Assembly: GCA_963971425.1 (NCBI GenBank)
Contig: OZ020519.1
Coordinates: 24,096,786-24,160,785 of the forward strand
Direction: 5' to 3'
DNA: 64,000 nt
From: Bryoerythrophyllum caledonicum
Lineage: Eukaryota; Streptophyta; Bryopsida; Pottiales; Pottiaceae
Shown here: positions 1 through 9,279 of the stretch, one piece after another
Layout: each line of letters begins with the position of its first letter
Position numbering within the stretch: the stretch's first letter is position 1
Position numbers and translations under genes: made by a program
The notes under the pieces: model-generated
What the model saw: the letters and a program-made list of their open reading frames with translations, nothing else
What the model was told of the DNA's origin: nothing
Databases searched by the model: none

Positions 1-971
1 GTGTAGTGTGGCTTCCAATGCATGCGGAAGTAAAGGCGTTGGATACTAGAAATTATGAAAGAGGCTTTGGAGTTGTCCGTCGTGTGAGTATTGACGGTGT
101 AAGTTGCATTCCAGCACACATGGAGTTTGCGGGGAAAACAATGAAGGAGGATAGTCGTGAAAAAAACCGGGAGAAACGTTGAATTGAGGCGTTAGCATGT
201 CCAGTGGACCATGCAGGGGTTATCAAAATCCAGTACCTGGATAGAAGAACATACGAGTCGTATACTCTATGGTGGAACGGTGGCTCACTAGCATCTATTT
301 GGAGGATCGATTCAAAATATGAGGAGGAACACGAAGATGATATTCTTAAAACAGCTGGAATCGACCTTGAGGCTCGTATGGAACTATGCGTGTATCGTAA
401 AAATCGGGCCTATTTAGCATGGGTACTACTGTGCATCATGGATGTGATACATTCCCAGCGCATTTTGCACAACGACTTGAGCCCCAACAATGTTATGCTT
501 CATTTTCCGCAAGAGAAAAAAGATGTAGTGTACATCGGGGTGTGTGATTGGGGAATGGCATCATGGGACGGCGAAGACAAGATGTCAAACTACGGTCGAC
601 CCTCTAGTACAGAGCTCGGTGCTTTCCGAGCTAAGTATCGTCATGCTGCCCCCGAGCTATTCCATGTATATGGGAAGCGCGGAACACCAACGTCACCGAG
701 GAGAATGGGAATAAAGCATAAGCACAACCATAGATCTGAGGCGTATGCAGTGGGGTACTTGGCAAGGAGGATCTACAACCGCGATTGCTCTTCAAGCTTG
801 TTCCAAAAGAACAAAGATCCGAGTTCATTGTCCAAGCGATTTGAGCAAGCCATGGACGAGTTGTTGAAACCCGATCCACTAGAGAGATCAACCGTCACGC
901 ATGTAGTAGACTTGTTGAAAGGACCGCCCTACAACCTAGCTATACCATGGGATTTCTTCCGCAATGAGTAG
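1..971 (+). pseudogene. kinase-fold protein K1 (5' end outside window, one in-frame TGA)
   Basis: Reading frame 3 is open from the window edge except for one TGA at 180-182, and ends with TAG at 969-971. It encodes a protein-kinase-like fold. There is a glycine-loop-like stretch ERGFGVVRRV (about 87-116), a candidate VAIK lysine in EFAGKT, the conserved block YTLWWNGGSLASIW, and a catalytic loop HNDLSPNN (from 468) that keeps the catalytic Asp and the metal-binding Asn but has Ser where kinases have Lys. DWG stands in place of DFG (from 546), followed by APELF and an AYAVGY subdomain-IX motif. It is a clear paralogue of K2 (7,699-9,279) and K3 (49,146-50,630). The TGA falls where K2 has EKRRN, so CGA to TGA is likely. 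The element end E0 lies 1.2 kb downstream. I infer a decayed copy; activity cannot be judged from sequence. Confidence 0.72.
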
Positions 972-1257
972 TATATAGTATATTGTGATTTCATAGTCCT
1001 TAGATACTGTAGGGTATGTAGCATCTTCTCTATGTTGTGAAGTGTTGTCTAATTTGTATTCGGTTATTTGCAAGAAGAGAATGCCTTTTTGGACTTCCCT
1101 GTAATTTTGAATGAAGAACAACTTTGTACAAATTGTTTTGAATTGGTCTCCCAATCCGCCCTTTGTATATTCAGAAATAAAAATGGAATAACGTAATTAA
1201 AAAATATCCTAACTACCATATCCGCGCTCCTCCACTCCCAATCCGCGTTGCATTGGC
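972..1257. other. noncoding 3' flank of K1
   Basis: AT-rich sequence with no supported ORF or repeat. It probably contains the K1 3' UTR. Confidence 0.4.
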
Positions 1258-1935
1258 GCCCCCACACCTAGGCCGGTGTGAGTCCGCGATCAGTCCGCGG
1301 CTAGTTCGCGGCAGTGACCGCGATCAGTCCGCAGAAGTGTCCGCAGCCAGTCCGCGGCAGTGTCCGCGGCCAGTCCGCAGCAGCGTCAGCAGCAACGTCC
1401 GCAGCCAGTCCGCGAGTCTACACTCAATCCGCGGGTCCCCATCCAGTCCGTTGCGTATCCGCAGCCAGTCCGCGGGTCCACATCCAGTCCGCTACGTATC
1501 CGCGGCAGTGTCCACGGCGAGTCCGCGATCAGTCCGCAGCCAGTCCGCGGGTTCCGATCCAGTCCGCTGCGTATCCGCAGCCAGTCCGCGGGTCCACATC
1601 CAGTCCGCTACGTATCCGCGGCCAGTCCGCGGCAGTGTCCACAGCCAGTCCGCGATCAGTCCGCAGCAGCGTTTGCAGCCAGTCCGCGATCAGTCCGCAG
1701 CAGCGTTTGCAGCCAGTCCGCGATCGGTCCGCAGCAGCGTTTGCAGCCAGTCCGCGGGTACATATCCAGTCCGCTGCGTATCCGCAGGCAGTCCGCGGGT
1801 CTGCACTCAGTCCGCGGGTCCAAGTTCAGTCCGCTGCGTATCCGCAGCCAGTCCGCGGCAGTGTCCGCACGCAGTCCGCGGCATGTCCGCGGACGGTCAT
1901 CGCATGTCCGCGTGCAGTCCGCTCCTAAATTGCTC
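1258..1935. repeat. GC-rich minisatellite with core CAGTCCGCGG
   Basis: About 680 bp made of dozens of imperfect units around CAGTCCGCGG / CAGTGTCCGC / CGTATCCGCAGC, with higher-order periods of roughly 30-60 bp. All three forward frames are open (PVRSQSA-type low-complexity peptides), which is expected of such a repeat and is not evidence of a gene. It is very CpG-rich in AT-rich surroundings. It lies between K1 and the E0 end at 2,199, so it is probably part of the element. Confidence 0.9.
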
Positions 1936-1959
1936 CCTCTGAAAAACCCCCCAACTTAA

Positions 1960-2199
1960 TTGATTTTCACTCAAAGGTTAATACAACACAGCAAAGGGTA
2001 AAAGTGGTGAGAGACACGTAGGATGTCAATGCCACATAGGACGGCCACGTCGACGCCAAGGTAACATATGTACCATACATAGGGTTAAAGTTCAGCTTTG
2101 ACCCTAGGTTGACTCTATTGTGTCGTGACGAGAGGGTCCGTCACGACAGGTCACGTCATGACGGCACGTCACTGTCACAATGTCATGATAGACAACCCT
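1960..2199. mobile_element. E0: right terminus of the kinase/H-domain element family
   Basis: The outer 90 bp hold overlapping palindromic GTCACGTCATGAC-type motifs (from about 2,124). They end at ATAGACAACCCT, whose reverse complement AGGGTTGTCTATCATGAC matches the E1 end at 10,021 (AGGGTTGTCATACTCGAC) and resembles both E2 ends. Further in, a block like CACGTAGGATGTCAATGCC and a GTTGACT stretch have degenerate counterparts at 9,880-9,945. I infer the right end of the element that carries K1; the left end is outside the window. Confidence 0.55.
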
Positions 2200-2215
2200 G
2201 CTTGGGCAGGGGCTG

Positions 2216-2560
2216 GGACGTCTCCCCAACCCAGGAGAAGGAGGCATTTGGGGCATTTTGGGTGCTTAGGCACTCCTCCTCTCCATGAGGAGGGTGGAGG
2301 TTTTAATATAGGGTACCTTAATTTTGGTTCCGACAAGATTGCGATGCACTTAAAATTAGACGCAGGTTATGTCTACGAAGGAAGGCTTTCGGGAAAGTAC
2401 TACTTTTGTCCTTTGACCGCATGCTCTCCAATAATGAACACCTCTATTAGCTCCCTAATAAATCAAGTAGTGGATAGCATGGGAGCTATGCAAGTCCCCA
2501 TCCATAACGGGTAGTGTAAGCCTCTAGTAGAATGTAATGTGCAAGTTCTCTAAATATATA
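2216..2560 (+). repeat. direct repeat, left copy flanking H-domain gene H1
   Basis: Matches 3,665-3,995 in order: GGGACGTCTCC, GGCACTCCTC..TCTCCATGAGG, TTTTGGTTCCGACAAGAT, ATGCACTTAAAAT, GCATGCTCTC, TATTAGCTCCCTA. The two copies are about 1.45 kb apart and bracket the H-domain gene at 2,830-3,507, so gene and flanks may have moved or been duplicated as a unit. The ORF across 2,125-2,514 is not supported as a gene. Confidence 0.75.
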
Positions 2561-2624
2561 ATTTAAACACAATTGCCCCACGAAAGATTAGGAATGTACC
2601 ACATACCATGAAAGCAAAAAAATA

Positions 2625-2720
2625 AACCAAGTAGTGGATGGCATGGGAGCTATGCAAGTCCCCATCCGTAACGGGTAGTGTAAGCCTCTAGTAGAATGTA
2701 ATGTGCAAGTTCTCTAAATA
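2625..2720 (+). repeat. second copy of a 95-bp repeat
   Basis: Nearly identical to 2,463-2,560 (motif GTGGATGGCATGGGAGCTAT, then GTAGTGTAAGCCTCTAGTAG), 162 bp downstream. A shorter third trace is at 4,440-4,485. Confidence 0.85.
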
Positions 2721-2829
2721 AATTGGACCATTACAAACAAAAAGGATATTTAAAACCATATAATGTTTAGAGCAAAAGTATTGTTCACAAAATTGATTTG
2801 CTACGTCCTAAACCTTTAAATACTCCTAG

Positions 2830-3507
2830 TCAATAGTAACGTTGGTGAAGGGCTCGTTCGGTCCTCCTCAGCCTACCACGTGCTTGTGTCTTTTCGCTCG
2901 CGACTTGGACGTGGGTTCCGTCGGAGTCATCATCTGAACTTGACGTGTTAGTATCATAGCTAGGTGTGTCGTCCATCACAGTCATGAACTTGCCCAATCC
3001 ACCTTCCGGATACTTGCGCCATCCCATTGGAATTATTCCATTTTCAGGGCGAGGAATTTTTACCTTCCCCGGCATCGACTTCAAAGTGGACCAATCCACT
3101 ATCTTGCCCAACTTCACCTCCGCATGAACACCCCGCGCAATGAAGAGATTTACTTCGTTGCGTTTGACGAATGGGACGTCATACAATACCTGGTAAACTT
3201 CGATGCATCGGTTTTTAAACGCCTCGTCGATGCAATGTTTCAAGTTTGCCTTGTGGAAGCGTCGGTGATAGATGTGTCGCGCCTCTGGGAAAGCCTTGTC
3301 GATGTGGCACCACTCGATGTAGTTCGCGCAATCATCAAAACTCCATGGCTCCACTACGTCCTCCCAACCTTGAAAAGCCAACTTCTCGGGATTTCGAAGA
3401 ACGTGCAACCGCTTCCGATGGGCGTTCCCCGCTCTTGCACGGGTCTTGTCACGCTCCTCCTTGGCCAATTGTCCGGATGAAGACATGGTGTGCACGTGTG
3501 AATGCAA
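2830..3507 (-). CDS. H-domain protein H1 (225 aa, C-terminally short)
   Basis: Unrecognised family, here called H-domain. After a basic start (KEERDKTRARAGNAHRKRLH) comes a domain at about residues 45-165. Its order of conserved features is EPWSFDDCANYIEWCHIDKAFPE, paired H-R-R-F-H residues, RCIEVYQVLY, RNEVNLF, HAEVKLGK and VDWSTLK, followed by a Pro/Gly-rich stretch and an acidic Ser tail. H2 (5,841-7,193) is about 70% identical by eye; the genes at 35,136-35,426 and 40,433 are more distant. The protein stops soon after RTER, where H2 continues into a coiled coil, so this looks like a truncated copy. A GC palindrome array lies 126 bp upstream of the ATG. Function unknown; a DNA-binding or zinc-binding role is only a guess from the Cys/His content. 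Confidence 0.72.
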   Translation of the reverse strand: MHSHVHTMSSSGQLAKEERDKTRARAGNAHRKRLHVLRNPEKLAFQGWEDVVEPWSFDDCANYIEWCHIDKAFPEARHIYHRRFHKANLKHCIDEAFKNRCIEVYQVLYDVPFVKRNEVNLFIARGVHAEVKLGKIVDWSTLKSMPGKVKIPRPENGIIPMGWRKYPEGGLGKFMTVMDDTPSYDTNTSSSDDDSDGTHVQVASEKTQARGRLRRTERALHQRYY

Positions 3508-3632
3508 AATTCTGGCGTGGATGGATGAATGAGACCTCGCACAACGCCCACATCCAGCTCAATGAAGAGATGGTGGATAGAAGTATGCGAGGTGGGGACA
3601 AATGAGGTCCCCCTCCATTAAAATAGTAATCC

Positions 3633-3715
3633 GGTGGGGGCGGAGACGTCCCCGCCCCTGCCCGGGTATGGGGCGGAGACGTCTCCGCCCCACCAGGGCA
3701 GGGCGGGGACGTTTG
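3633..3715. repeat. GC-rich palindrome array upstream of H1
   Basis: Two full units and one part of the perfect palindrome GGGGCGGAGACGTCTCCGCC(CC), centred on GACGTC. Arrays of the same unit lie at 7,361-7,475 and 9,691-9,812, with a decayed trace at 2,203-2,238. Confidence 0.9.
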
Positions 3716-3734
3716 CTTGTAAATTGGGGGGGGG

Positions 3735-3995
3735 GGTTCGTCCCCACAAAACTTTCCAAGGAGGCGTTTGAGGCCACTCTTGCTTGGCCGAGGCACTCCT
3801 CATCTCCATGAGGCGGGTGCACAATTAAATATGGGGTGATTTATTTTTGGTTCCGACAAGATCCTAATGCACTTAAAATAACATGCAGATTATGTCTCTC
3901 CCTAGTTCTAGGGAGGAAGGCAAAATGGAAAGTACAACTCTTGTACTTTGACGGCATGCTCTCTAATAAGGAACACCTTTATTAGCTCCCTATTA
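3735..3995 (+). repeat. direct repeat, right copy flanking H1
   Basis: Homologous to 2,240-2,480: GGCACTCCTCATCTCCATGA, TTTTTGGTTCCGACAAGAT, ATGCACTTAAAAT, GGCATGCTCTC, CTTTATTAGCTCCCTATTAG. Confidence 0.75.
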
Positions 3996-4014
3996 GTTTT
4001 GGAGCAAACATAAG

Positions 4015-4657
4015 AGTGTAGAAAATTATTTCCTTCCAAATTAAAAAAAAATTCCTTGTCTTTAGTGGAAAATAACGCTTCAACTCAAGTCAAAGATTTT
4101 CACATATTGCCAAAAATATAACAGGCAAGGTACCAAAAACAAAAACGTCTTACCACATAAAACTTAGAGATTTTAACTTTTTATACTTTTGATTTTTTCC
4201 ACAACAATATGTGGTGTAGACCTTCATATTGACCATAAATATACATCAATCTAAAACATATCAAGTATCTAAAAACTAAAACGTTACTTGCCCTTTTTTT
4301 AGCTTCCACTAGTAGCATAGTTGACTTGAATAAGGTACACCCTTTTTCTACCTCTAACAATTGGTGTATAAGGAACTAACATCATCCTAAACTACCATTA
4401 GTAATGGATTTAGGCCTTATCTAGTGCAAAAATTTGATACCAAGCAGTGAATAGCATGGGAGCTATGCAAGCCTTTCAATCCGTGTGGTTAAAATTTATG
4501 AAATTTTGTGGGGACATTAACGAAGAAGTATTTATTGTGATCCTACGGTTAGATGTAGAAATAAAAAGGTTTTGTCTCCCTTCTTAGGCATTATACTATA
4601 GCCGGGCAATTTTGAAGTGTTTTTGGTGCAAAAATGCCTTGGTCCTTTAGGGATTAA
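4015..4657 (+). mobile_element. TTAA-type MITE family, internal and right portion
   Basis: Same noncoding family as 47,820-48,450 and 63,700-64,000. Shared blocks include AAGTCAAAGATTTTCACA, ACATAAAACTTAGAGAT, CAACAATATGTGG, AATTGGTGTATAAGGAACTA and AACATCATCCTAAA. It ends in CCTTGGTCCTTTAGGG(A)TTAA, the right terminal inverted repeat of the family. The left end is missing. No ORF. Confidence 0.75.
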
Positions 4658-4907
4658 AAATGTTTGGAGGTTTAAAACTTGTTCTCACCATTTTATTTAA
4701 TACAAACGCACAAATCCTTATGAGGCTTAAGCACATCCATAATCACACAGATTAACACCACTATTATCAAGTAGAATGTAGACAGTACTATTCATTTTTT
4801 TTTTAGTATCCATAATGTAATACGAAAATGGGAAAATACATTAAACGCTAAAAGATGAAGCATTGTAAGAAAATTGTCTCTTGGCACCGCAAAAATAAAA
4901 AATACAC
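4658..4907. other. noncoding, 3' of the RING ORF
   Basis: AT-rich, no supported feature. Confidence 0.4.
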
Positions 4908-5792
4908 CTAGTCAATATTCATCGGGCTATTAGTAGTGCCACTCGCCCCTGCCTCGTTGTCGTGTGCCCCTACGTGCATAGGGAGGTCTTCATCTGAGCC
5001 CAATACAAGTCTACGAGACGCCGATCGTGTTCTCCTTGCTGGTCCATCTTCATCCAACACGGCCCTTAGGATTTGGGATTGCATGAGCTGGTCGAGCGCT
5101 TGCCGTGTCCCTGGACTGTGCACATCGAGCAAGAAGTCGATTCCGTCATTTCGGAAAATTTCTTTCCACTCTGATTCCGATAACTGTCTTAGTTCTTGCG
5201 GGTCTGGTTGGTCAGCGTCGTGAGAAATGCGATCCCCGTTGTCGTCTATGATGCGAACTCCGTCAACGGCCCACAACCATTGCCGTGGATGAGGTCCGAA
5301 ACGAAATTGCTCCCCGTTCTCGTCCCAATGGCCATTAAAGCATTGGTAGAAGAAATTTCGTTTTCCTTTACCGTATTTGTCCTTTAACGGGATCAAATTC
5401 TTGCACACCCGGACAATCTGCTCCGGGTCCCTTTGCCAACCCAACTCGTTTGAGAGGTGCATCTTATCCAACGAGTGCATCTTCAGTTTCCAGCTCCACA
5501 CCAAATCTTTTCCCCACATATGTGATTGATCATGAGCGTTCGTCACATTGAACTCCCAATGCGGGGGCATGTATGGAACTAATCCAAAAAGTTCGTACAA
5601 TCGCTCGTGAAAAGGGGCCTTGCACAATGAGCACCGCCGGTGTACGACCATCAAGCTAATCAAACAAAATGGATGGTACAAGTGCTCACAAGTGCCTAGA
5701 TGCATCCCACCTTCTGGACCAAATGGGTTTAGACAAATTGAGCAAGTCGTACCGTCGGATACGAAGCTCGAAGGTTGTGGCCACAATAACAT
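4908..5792 (-). CDS. RING-H2 finger protein (likely C-terminal half of H2)
   Basis: The N-terminus carries a complete RING-H2 finger: C-x2-C-x14-C-x-H-x2-H-x2-C-x10-C-x2-C in CSICLNPFG..TCEHLYHPFC..CSLC, at about residues 17-58. RING-H2 domains are typical of E3 ubiquitin ligases that recruit E2 enzymes. After it comes an unrecognised region rich in Trp (WGKDLVWSWKLKMHS, WLWAVDGVRI) and an acidic, Ser-rich tail ending at TAG. The ATG is 48 bp below the TGA of H2 and in the same frame; the 16 intervening codons are open. The simplest reading is one protein of about 761 sense codons (H-domain, coiled coil, RING) with a premature TGA at 5,841-5,843. A separately initiated RING protein remains possible. 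Confidence 0.82.
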   Translation of the reverse strand: MLLWPQPSSFVSDGTTCSICLNPFGPEGGMHLGTCEHLYHPFCLISLMVVHRRCSLCKAPFHERLYELFGLVPYMPPHWEFNVTNAHDQSHMWGKDLVWSWKLKMHSLDKMHLSNELGWQRDPEQIVRVCKNLIPLKDKYGKGKRNFFYQCFNGHWDENGEQFRFGPHPRQWLWAVDGVRIIDDNGDRISHDADQPDPQELRQLSESEWKEIFRNDGIDFLLDVHSPGTRQALDQLMQSQILRAVLDEDGPARRTRSASRRLVLGSDEDLPMHVGAHDNEAGASGTTNSPMNID

Positions 5793-5840
5793 GGGTTTGC
5801 CCCGATGATCGAGGGTAGATGAAACCTCCTTTTTGAAATC

Positions 5841-7193
5841 TCATTTGTAACGGGACCAATCGATGGTTGTTTGCCCACCAGCAGTTCTCACCATCGCCAT
5901 TTCATCCATCTTGAAAAGATCATCTACGAGGGCCCACGATGTCAAACCAAACACCCTCTCCTGGTTGTTTTCGGTATAGTTGTTGTCGATTTTTTGGAAT
6001 TCCGCCACCAATTGTCGGGACCGATCGACCGTGAATACGCATGCCAACTTCCATTGATAGTAATGTTCTACCAACACATCCAAGCGACTTTGTAGTCTTG
6101 AATTCTCTTCAAACGCTTTAGCGAGCTCTTTGCCGCCGTCACCCCCCACACCCTTTTCTTTGTTGACCATAGCTTTGTCTGCGTTGGTAAGGGCCTCATC
6201 AAACGACAATGAATCGTCTTGGGTTGACACGTGTACAAGCACTTCTTCCTCCCGTCGTGGATTCCGATCTTCTGTGGTCATTGTACTAGCTTGAAGGGCA
6301 AGTCGGAGCTCCTCCATATCACGTCGTTGTTGGTCAATAACAATGTTTTTATCATTGACATCAACTCTCAACTTGCGAACCTCATCGCGCAATGACAATA
6401 GTTCTGTTGTCTTCCCTTCCAATTGGTTCAGCAAGGTTTGGATAGTGTTGGCAAAAATAGCACCAGTAGAGGCTTCTAACGTTCGATCAACAACCGCGCG
6501 GGATTGTACCTGAGCCCCAACTTCATTAACAGTATTATTAACGACTACGTTAACCGTTTGTTCCGCCCTCCTTCGTTTGGTGCGCGCTTGTGTCCTTTGG
6601 CTCCTTGTGATTGGAACGTGGGATCCGTTAGAGTCTGTATCCGTGTTTGAGGGATCAGTCTCGTACGTGTCGACCGGTTCAGTCTTCGCCATCGATTTGC
6701 CCAATCCGCCTTCTGGATACCTCCGTGTCCCCATTGGAATCAATCCATTCGCCGGAGAAGGAACTCTTATGCTATCTCCCATGGCTTTCAAGGTGGACCA
6801 ATCCACCCTCTTGCCCAACTTTACCTCTGCATGGACACCTCGCGCAAGGAAGAGATTTACTTCGTTGCGTTTGATATAAGGGATGTCGTACAAGACCTGG
6901 TATACTTCAATGCACCGATTTTTGAACGCCTCGTTGGTGCACTTCCATAAATTTGCCTTATGAAAGCGTCGATGATAATTGTGTCGCTCCTCCGGGAAAG
7001 CCTTGTCGATATGGCACCACTCGATGAAGTTTGCGCAATCCTCGAAACTCCATGGCTCCGGAACTTCTTCCCAACCTTTAAAAGCCAATTTAACAGGATT
7101 CCGAAGCACATGCAACCTCTTCTGCTGCTTGTTTTTTGATCGTAGTCGACTCTTGTCTCGTTCTTCTTTATTCATTTTTACCGGCGTGGCCAT
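5841..7193 (-). CDS. H-domain protein H2 with coiled coil (450 aa before TGA)
   Basis: Full H-domain at about residues 30-150 (EPWSFEDCANFIEWCHIDKAFPE, YHRRFHKANL, RCIEVYQVLY, HAEVKLGK, VDWSTLK), closely related to H1. A basic stretch TRSQRTQARTKRRRAEQ follows, then a strong heptad-rich coiled coil (about 245-310: TIQTLLNQLEGKTTELLSLR and on), an acidic linker and a short C-terminal block ending SRYK-TGA. The start ATG is the first in frame and sits 168 bp from a palindrome array. It is divergent from K2 (start 7,699), with 505 bp between the two start codons, which suggests a shared promoter region. The frame continues past the TGA into the RING ORF, so the TGA is probably a nonsense change (CGA to TGA) or a readthrough site. 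Confidence 0.82.
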   Translation of the reverse strand: MATPVKMNKEERDKSRLRSKNKQQKRLHVLRNPVKLAFKGWEEVPEPWSFEDCANFIEWCHIDKAFPEERHNYHRRFHKANLWKCTNEAFKNRCIEVYQVLYDIPYIKRNEVNLFLARGVHAEVKLGKRVDWSTLKAMGDSIRVPSPANGLIPMGTRRYPEGGLGKSMAKTEPVDTYETDPSNTDTDSNGSHVPITRSQRTQARTKRRRAEQTVNVVVNNTVNEVGAQVQSRAVVDRTLEASTGAIFANTIQTLLNQLEGKTTELLSLRDEVRKLRVDVNDKNIVIDQQRRDMEELRLALQASTMTTEDRNPRREEEVLVHVSTQDDSLSFDEALTNADKAMVNKEKGVGGDGGKELAKAFEENSRLQSRLDVLVEHYYQWKLACVFTVDRSRQLVAEFQKIDNNYTENNQERVFGLTSWALVDDLFKMDEMAMVRTAGGQTTIDWSRYK

Positions 7194-7360
7194 GGGTGGG
7201 GAAAATCTAAATAATATATGTGATGTGAATGGATGAAGTCCTCATACGACGCCCACAACCAACTCAATTAAGAGGTGGATGAGGAGGGAGTATGTGAGGC
7301 GGGGACAATTAGGGGTGTGCACGATATTATATAGCCGATAGACGAAGCACTGGTCTAGGG

Positions 7361-7475
7361 TCCCCGGGCAGGGGCGGGGACGTCTCCGCCCCCTACTGGG
7401 CAGGGACGGAGACGTCCCTGCCCCCTACTGGGCAGGGGCGGAGACGTCCCCGCCCTGCCCAGGTAGGGCAGGGAC
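7361..7475. repeat. GC palindrome array between H2 and K2
   Basis: About 3.5 units, period about 43 bp, of GGGGCGGGGACGTC(T/C)CCGCCCC joined by CTACTGGGCAG. It sits in the only intergenic space between two divergent genes, 168 bp from H2 and 224 bp from K2. GACGTC is also the core of plant bZIP sites, so a regulatory role is possible. Confidence 0.9.
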
Positions 7476-7698
7476 GTCTTCGCAAAAGGAACCCTACACC
7501 ATATAAATAGGGGACTTTTTGTCCTTATTCTCTGCCAAGTCTACTCCCTAGGCCTCACGTGTCAGTTCGCTTTGCGGCCTGAAAGTGAGTTTGGTGGGTG
7601 ATCGGGCTTGGCCCATTTATTGTACCCAGACTCTTTGCGGTTTTTTTTAAAACCATCAATTTGGAATTTCGACCACGGTAGGGAGTTGACAATCACAT
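7476..7698 (+). promoter_or_regulatory. putative K2 promoter / 5' leader
   Basis: A TATA-like TATAAATAG lies at about 7,502-7,510, 190 bp before the K2 ATG and just after the palindrome array. Position and motif are the only evidence. Confidence 0.35.
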
Positions 7699-9279
7699 AT
7701 GGCGGGAGAAGGAAGTAGGTCGATGGAGAAGCGCCCAGTATTTATGGACGTGGATGATGTTGATGAGACGGTTCTTCCGTCCACCAACACGGAGTTGACT
7801 TCGAGATCATTGAATCCGTCGTCATCGAGCGGGAAGAGGCGGAAGAAGTCACCAAATCCGGATATGCCCCCGCATGAATACATGGTTGAATGTAGAGGAA
7901 TTGCCGTCGAGTTTTACAAGCGTCGGACGACAGGGGCGTTGACGAGGAGCTATTTGACCCACAACGAAGAGGGATACCACAAGTTGACGGTTGACATGCG
8001 ACACGAATTAATGTCAAACCTTGATAAATCTGAGAAATTTAATAATTTCTCAGATTATTGGTTGCATTCGGAGTGGTTGGACACACAAGTGACCGCACTG
8101 ACCACCAATATCGTTGCGAACTGGTGTTACGTCACAGGGAAGAAGGAGGATGAGAGCACCTGGAACCTGGAGGAGCGCGCACTAGTGGCGAAGATGAGGA
8201 TGATCCAGGGCTTCGTTCAACAGTACTCTTCTTCCCGTAAGAAGAAACTAGCTCCTTGGAAAGCAACTATTGAGGAACAAATTTTGGCTCACTGCGTTGG
8301 TGGAACTTTCAAGTGGCTTGAAAGTTGCGCTAAAGTGATTCCAATGCCAGGGCAGAGCGCGGTGGGTGGCTATGGGGCTATACGGAAGGTGATGATAACC
8401 AAATTGGAAAACATTCCAAGTTGGATTTACTTCGCCGGAAAGACTCTGACCAACACCAACGAGAGGGAGAAGCGCCGAAACATCATCAACGAGGCTAGAG
8501 GGTGTCCGGTAGTACATCCAGGGATCATTAGACTTGCGTACATCCACCCGAAAACTATGGAAGGGTACACGCTCTGGTGGAATGGGGGATCTCTGGCTTC
8601 TTTTTGGTCGAAGTTTGACTCGAAAGTGGACGAAGCATTGCCATTTGAACGGATTGAGATGCATCCGAATACCGGGTTGTCAATCCAAGAGCTTCGGTGG
8701 GTAAAAACTTACCGCCAAAATCGAGTGAACCTCGCGCTATCATTGCTTGTCATTGTGGGAAAATGCCACGATGCAAATTATATACACAATGACATCTCTC
8801 CATCGAATGTTTTGCTCCACTTTGATGAGTGGAAACCCGATACGGTGTACATCGGAATTTGCAATTGGGGGCTTTCTAGTCGGGTTGTGGAGAATGAGCC
8901 ATCAAGGTATGGTTATCAATTCAAGGAGGAGCTTCAACAAGAGAGAGAGCGGCGACGGTTTGTGGCACCAGAACTGTTCTATAATTTTGGGCCCCAGGAC
9001 TCCACCAACTCGCTTGAAGTCATGCAACGGTCACACCTCTACTCCAAGGCAGCAGATGCATTTGCGGTGGGTTGGATTTGTGAAAAAATTTGGAAAGAAG
9101 ATTGGAACACTTCGTATTTCACCAGCAAAAACACGGAGCAATATGTAAACTTGAAGCTAAAACTTACAGCGTTGCAAAAACAACTGCTCGAAGAACGGTC
9201 TTCTGTACCAGATGTTTTAGACACATTAATGAAACCCCCCAACAACTGGACTATGCCTCTATGTTGTTACCGACAATAG
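7699..9279 (+). CDS. kinase-fold protein K2 (526 aa, intact)
   Basis: Uninterrupted ORF ending in TAG. The N-terminal 55 residues are Ser-rich with a nuclear-signal-like GKRRKKSP. A helical region without a recognised domain follows (about 60-200), then a kinase-like fold: glycine loop VGGYGAIRKV (about 222), candidate ATP-anchoring Lys in YFAGKTL (about 248), the family block YTLWWNGGSLASFW (about 290), catalytic loop HNDISPSN (about 363-370) with Asp and Asn kept and Ser at the usual Lys, CNWG in place of DFG (about 388-391), APELF (about 423) and DAFAVGW (about 453). The metal-binding DFG Asp is Asn here, while the paralogue K1 has Asp, so K2 may be weakly active or a pseudokinase. The normal length and lack of stops make it the best-preserved gene of E1. 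It is divergent from H2. Confidence 0.87.
   Translation: MAGEGSRSMEKRPVFMDVDDVDETVLPSTNTELTSRSLNPSSSSGKRRKKSPNPDMPPHEYMVECRGIAVEFYKRRTTGALTRSYLTHNEEGYHKLTVDMRHELMSNLDKSEKFNNFSDYWLHSEWLDTQVTALTTNIVANWCYVTGKKEDESTWNLEERALVAKMRMIQGFVQQYSSSRKKKLAPWKATIEEQILAHCVGGTFKWLESCAKVIPMPGQSAVGGYGAIRKVMITKLENIPSWIYFAGKTLTNTNEREKRRNIINEARGCPVVHPGIIRLAYIHPKTMEGYTLWWNGGSLASFWSKFDSKVDEALPFERIEMHPNTGLSIQELRWVKTYRQNRVNLALSLLVIVGKCHDANYIHNDISPSNVLLHFDEWKPDTVYIGICNWGLSSRVVENEPSRYGYQFKEELQQERERRRFVAPELFYNFGPQDSTNSLEVMQRSHLYSKAADAFAVGWICEKIWKEDWNTSYFTSKNTEQYVNLKLKLTALQKQLLEERSSVPDVLDTLMKPPNNWTMPLCCYRQ

Noticed and set aside
1253-1959. Three overlapping long plus-strand ORFs (199-229 codons)
   Set aside because: All lie in the CAGTCCGCGG minisatellite; open frames come from the repeat and the peptides are low-complexity.
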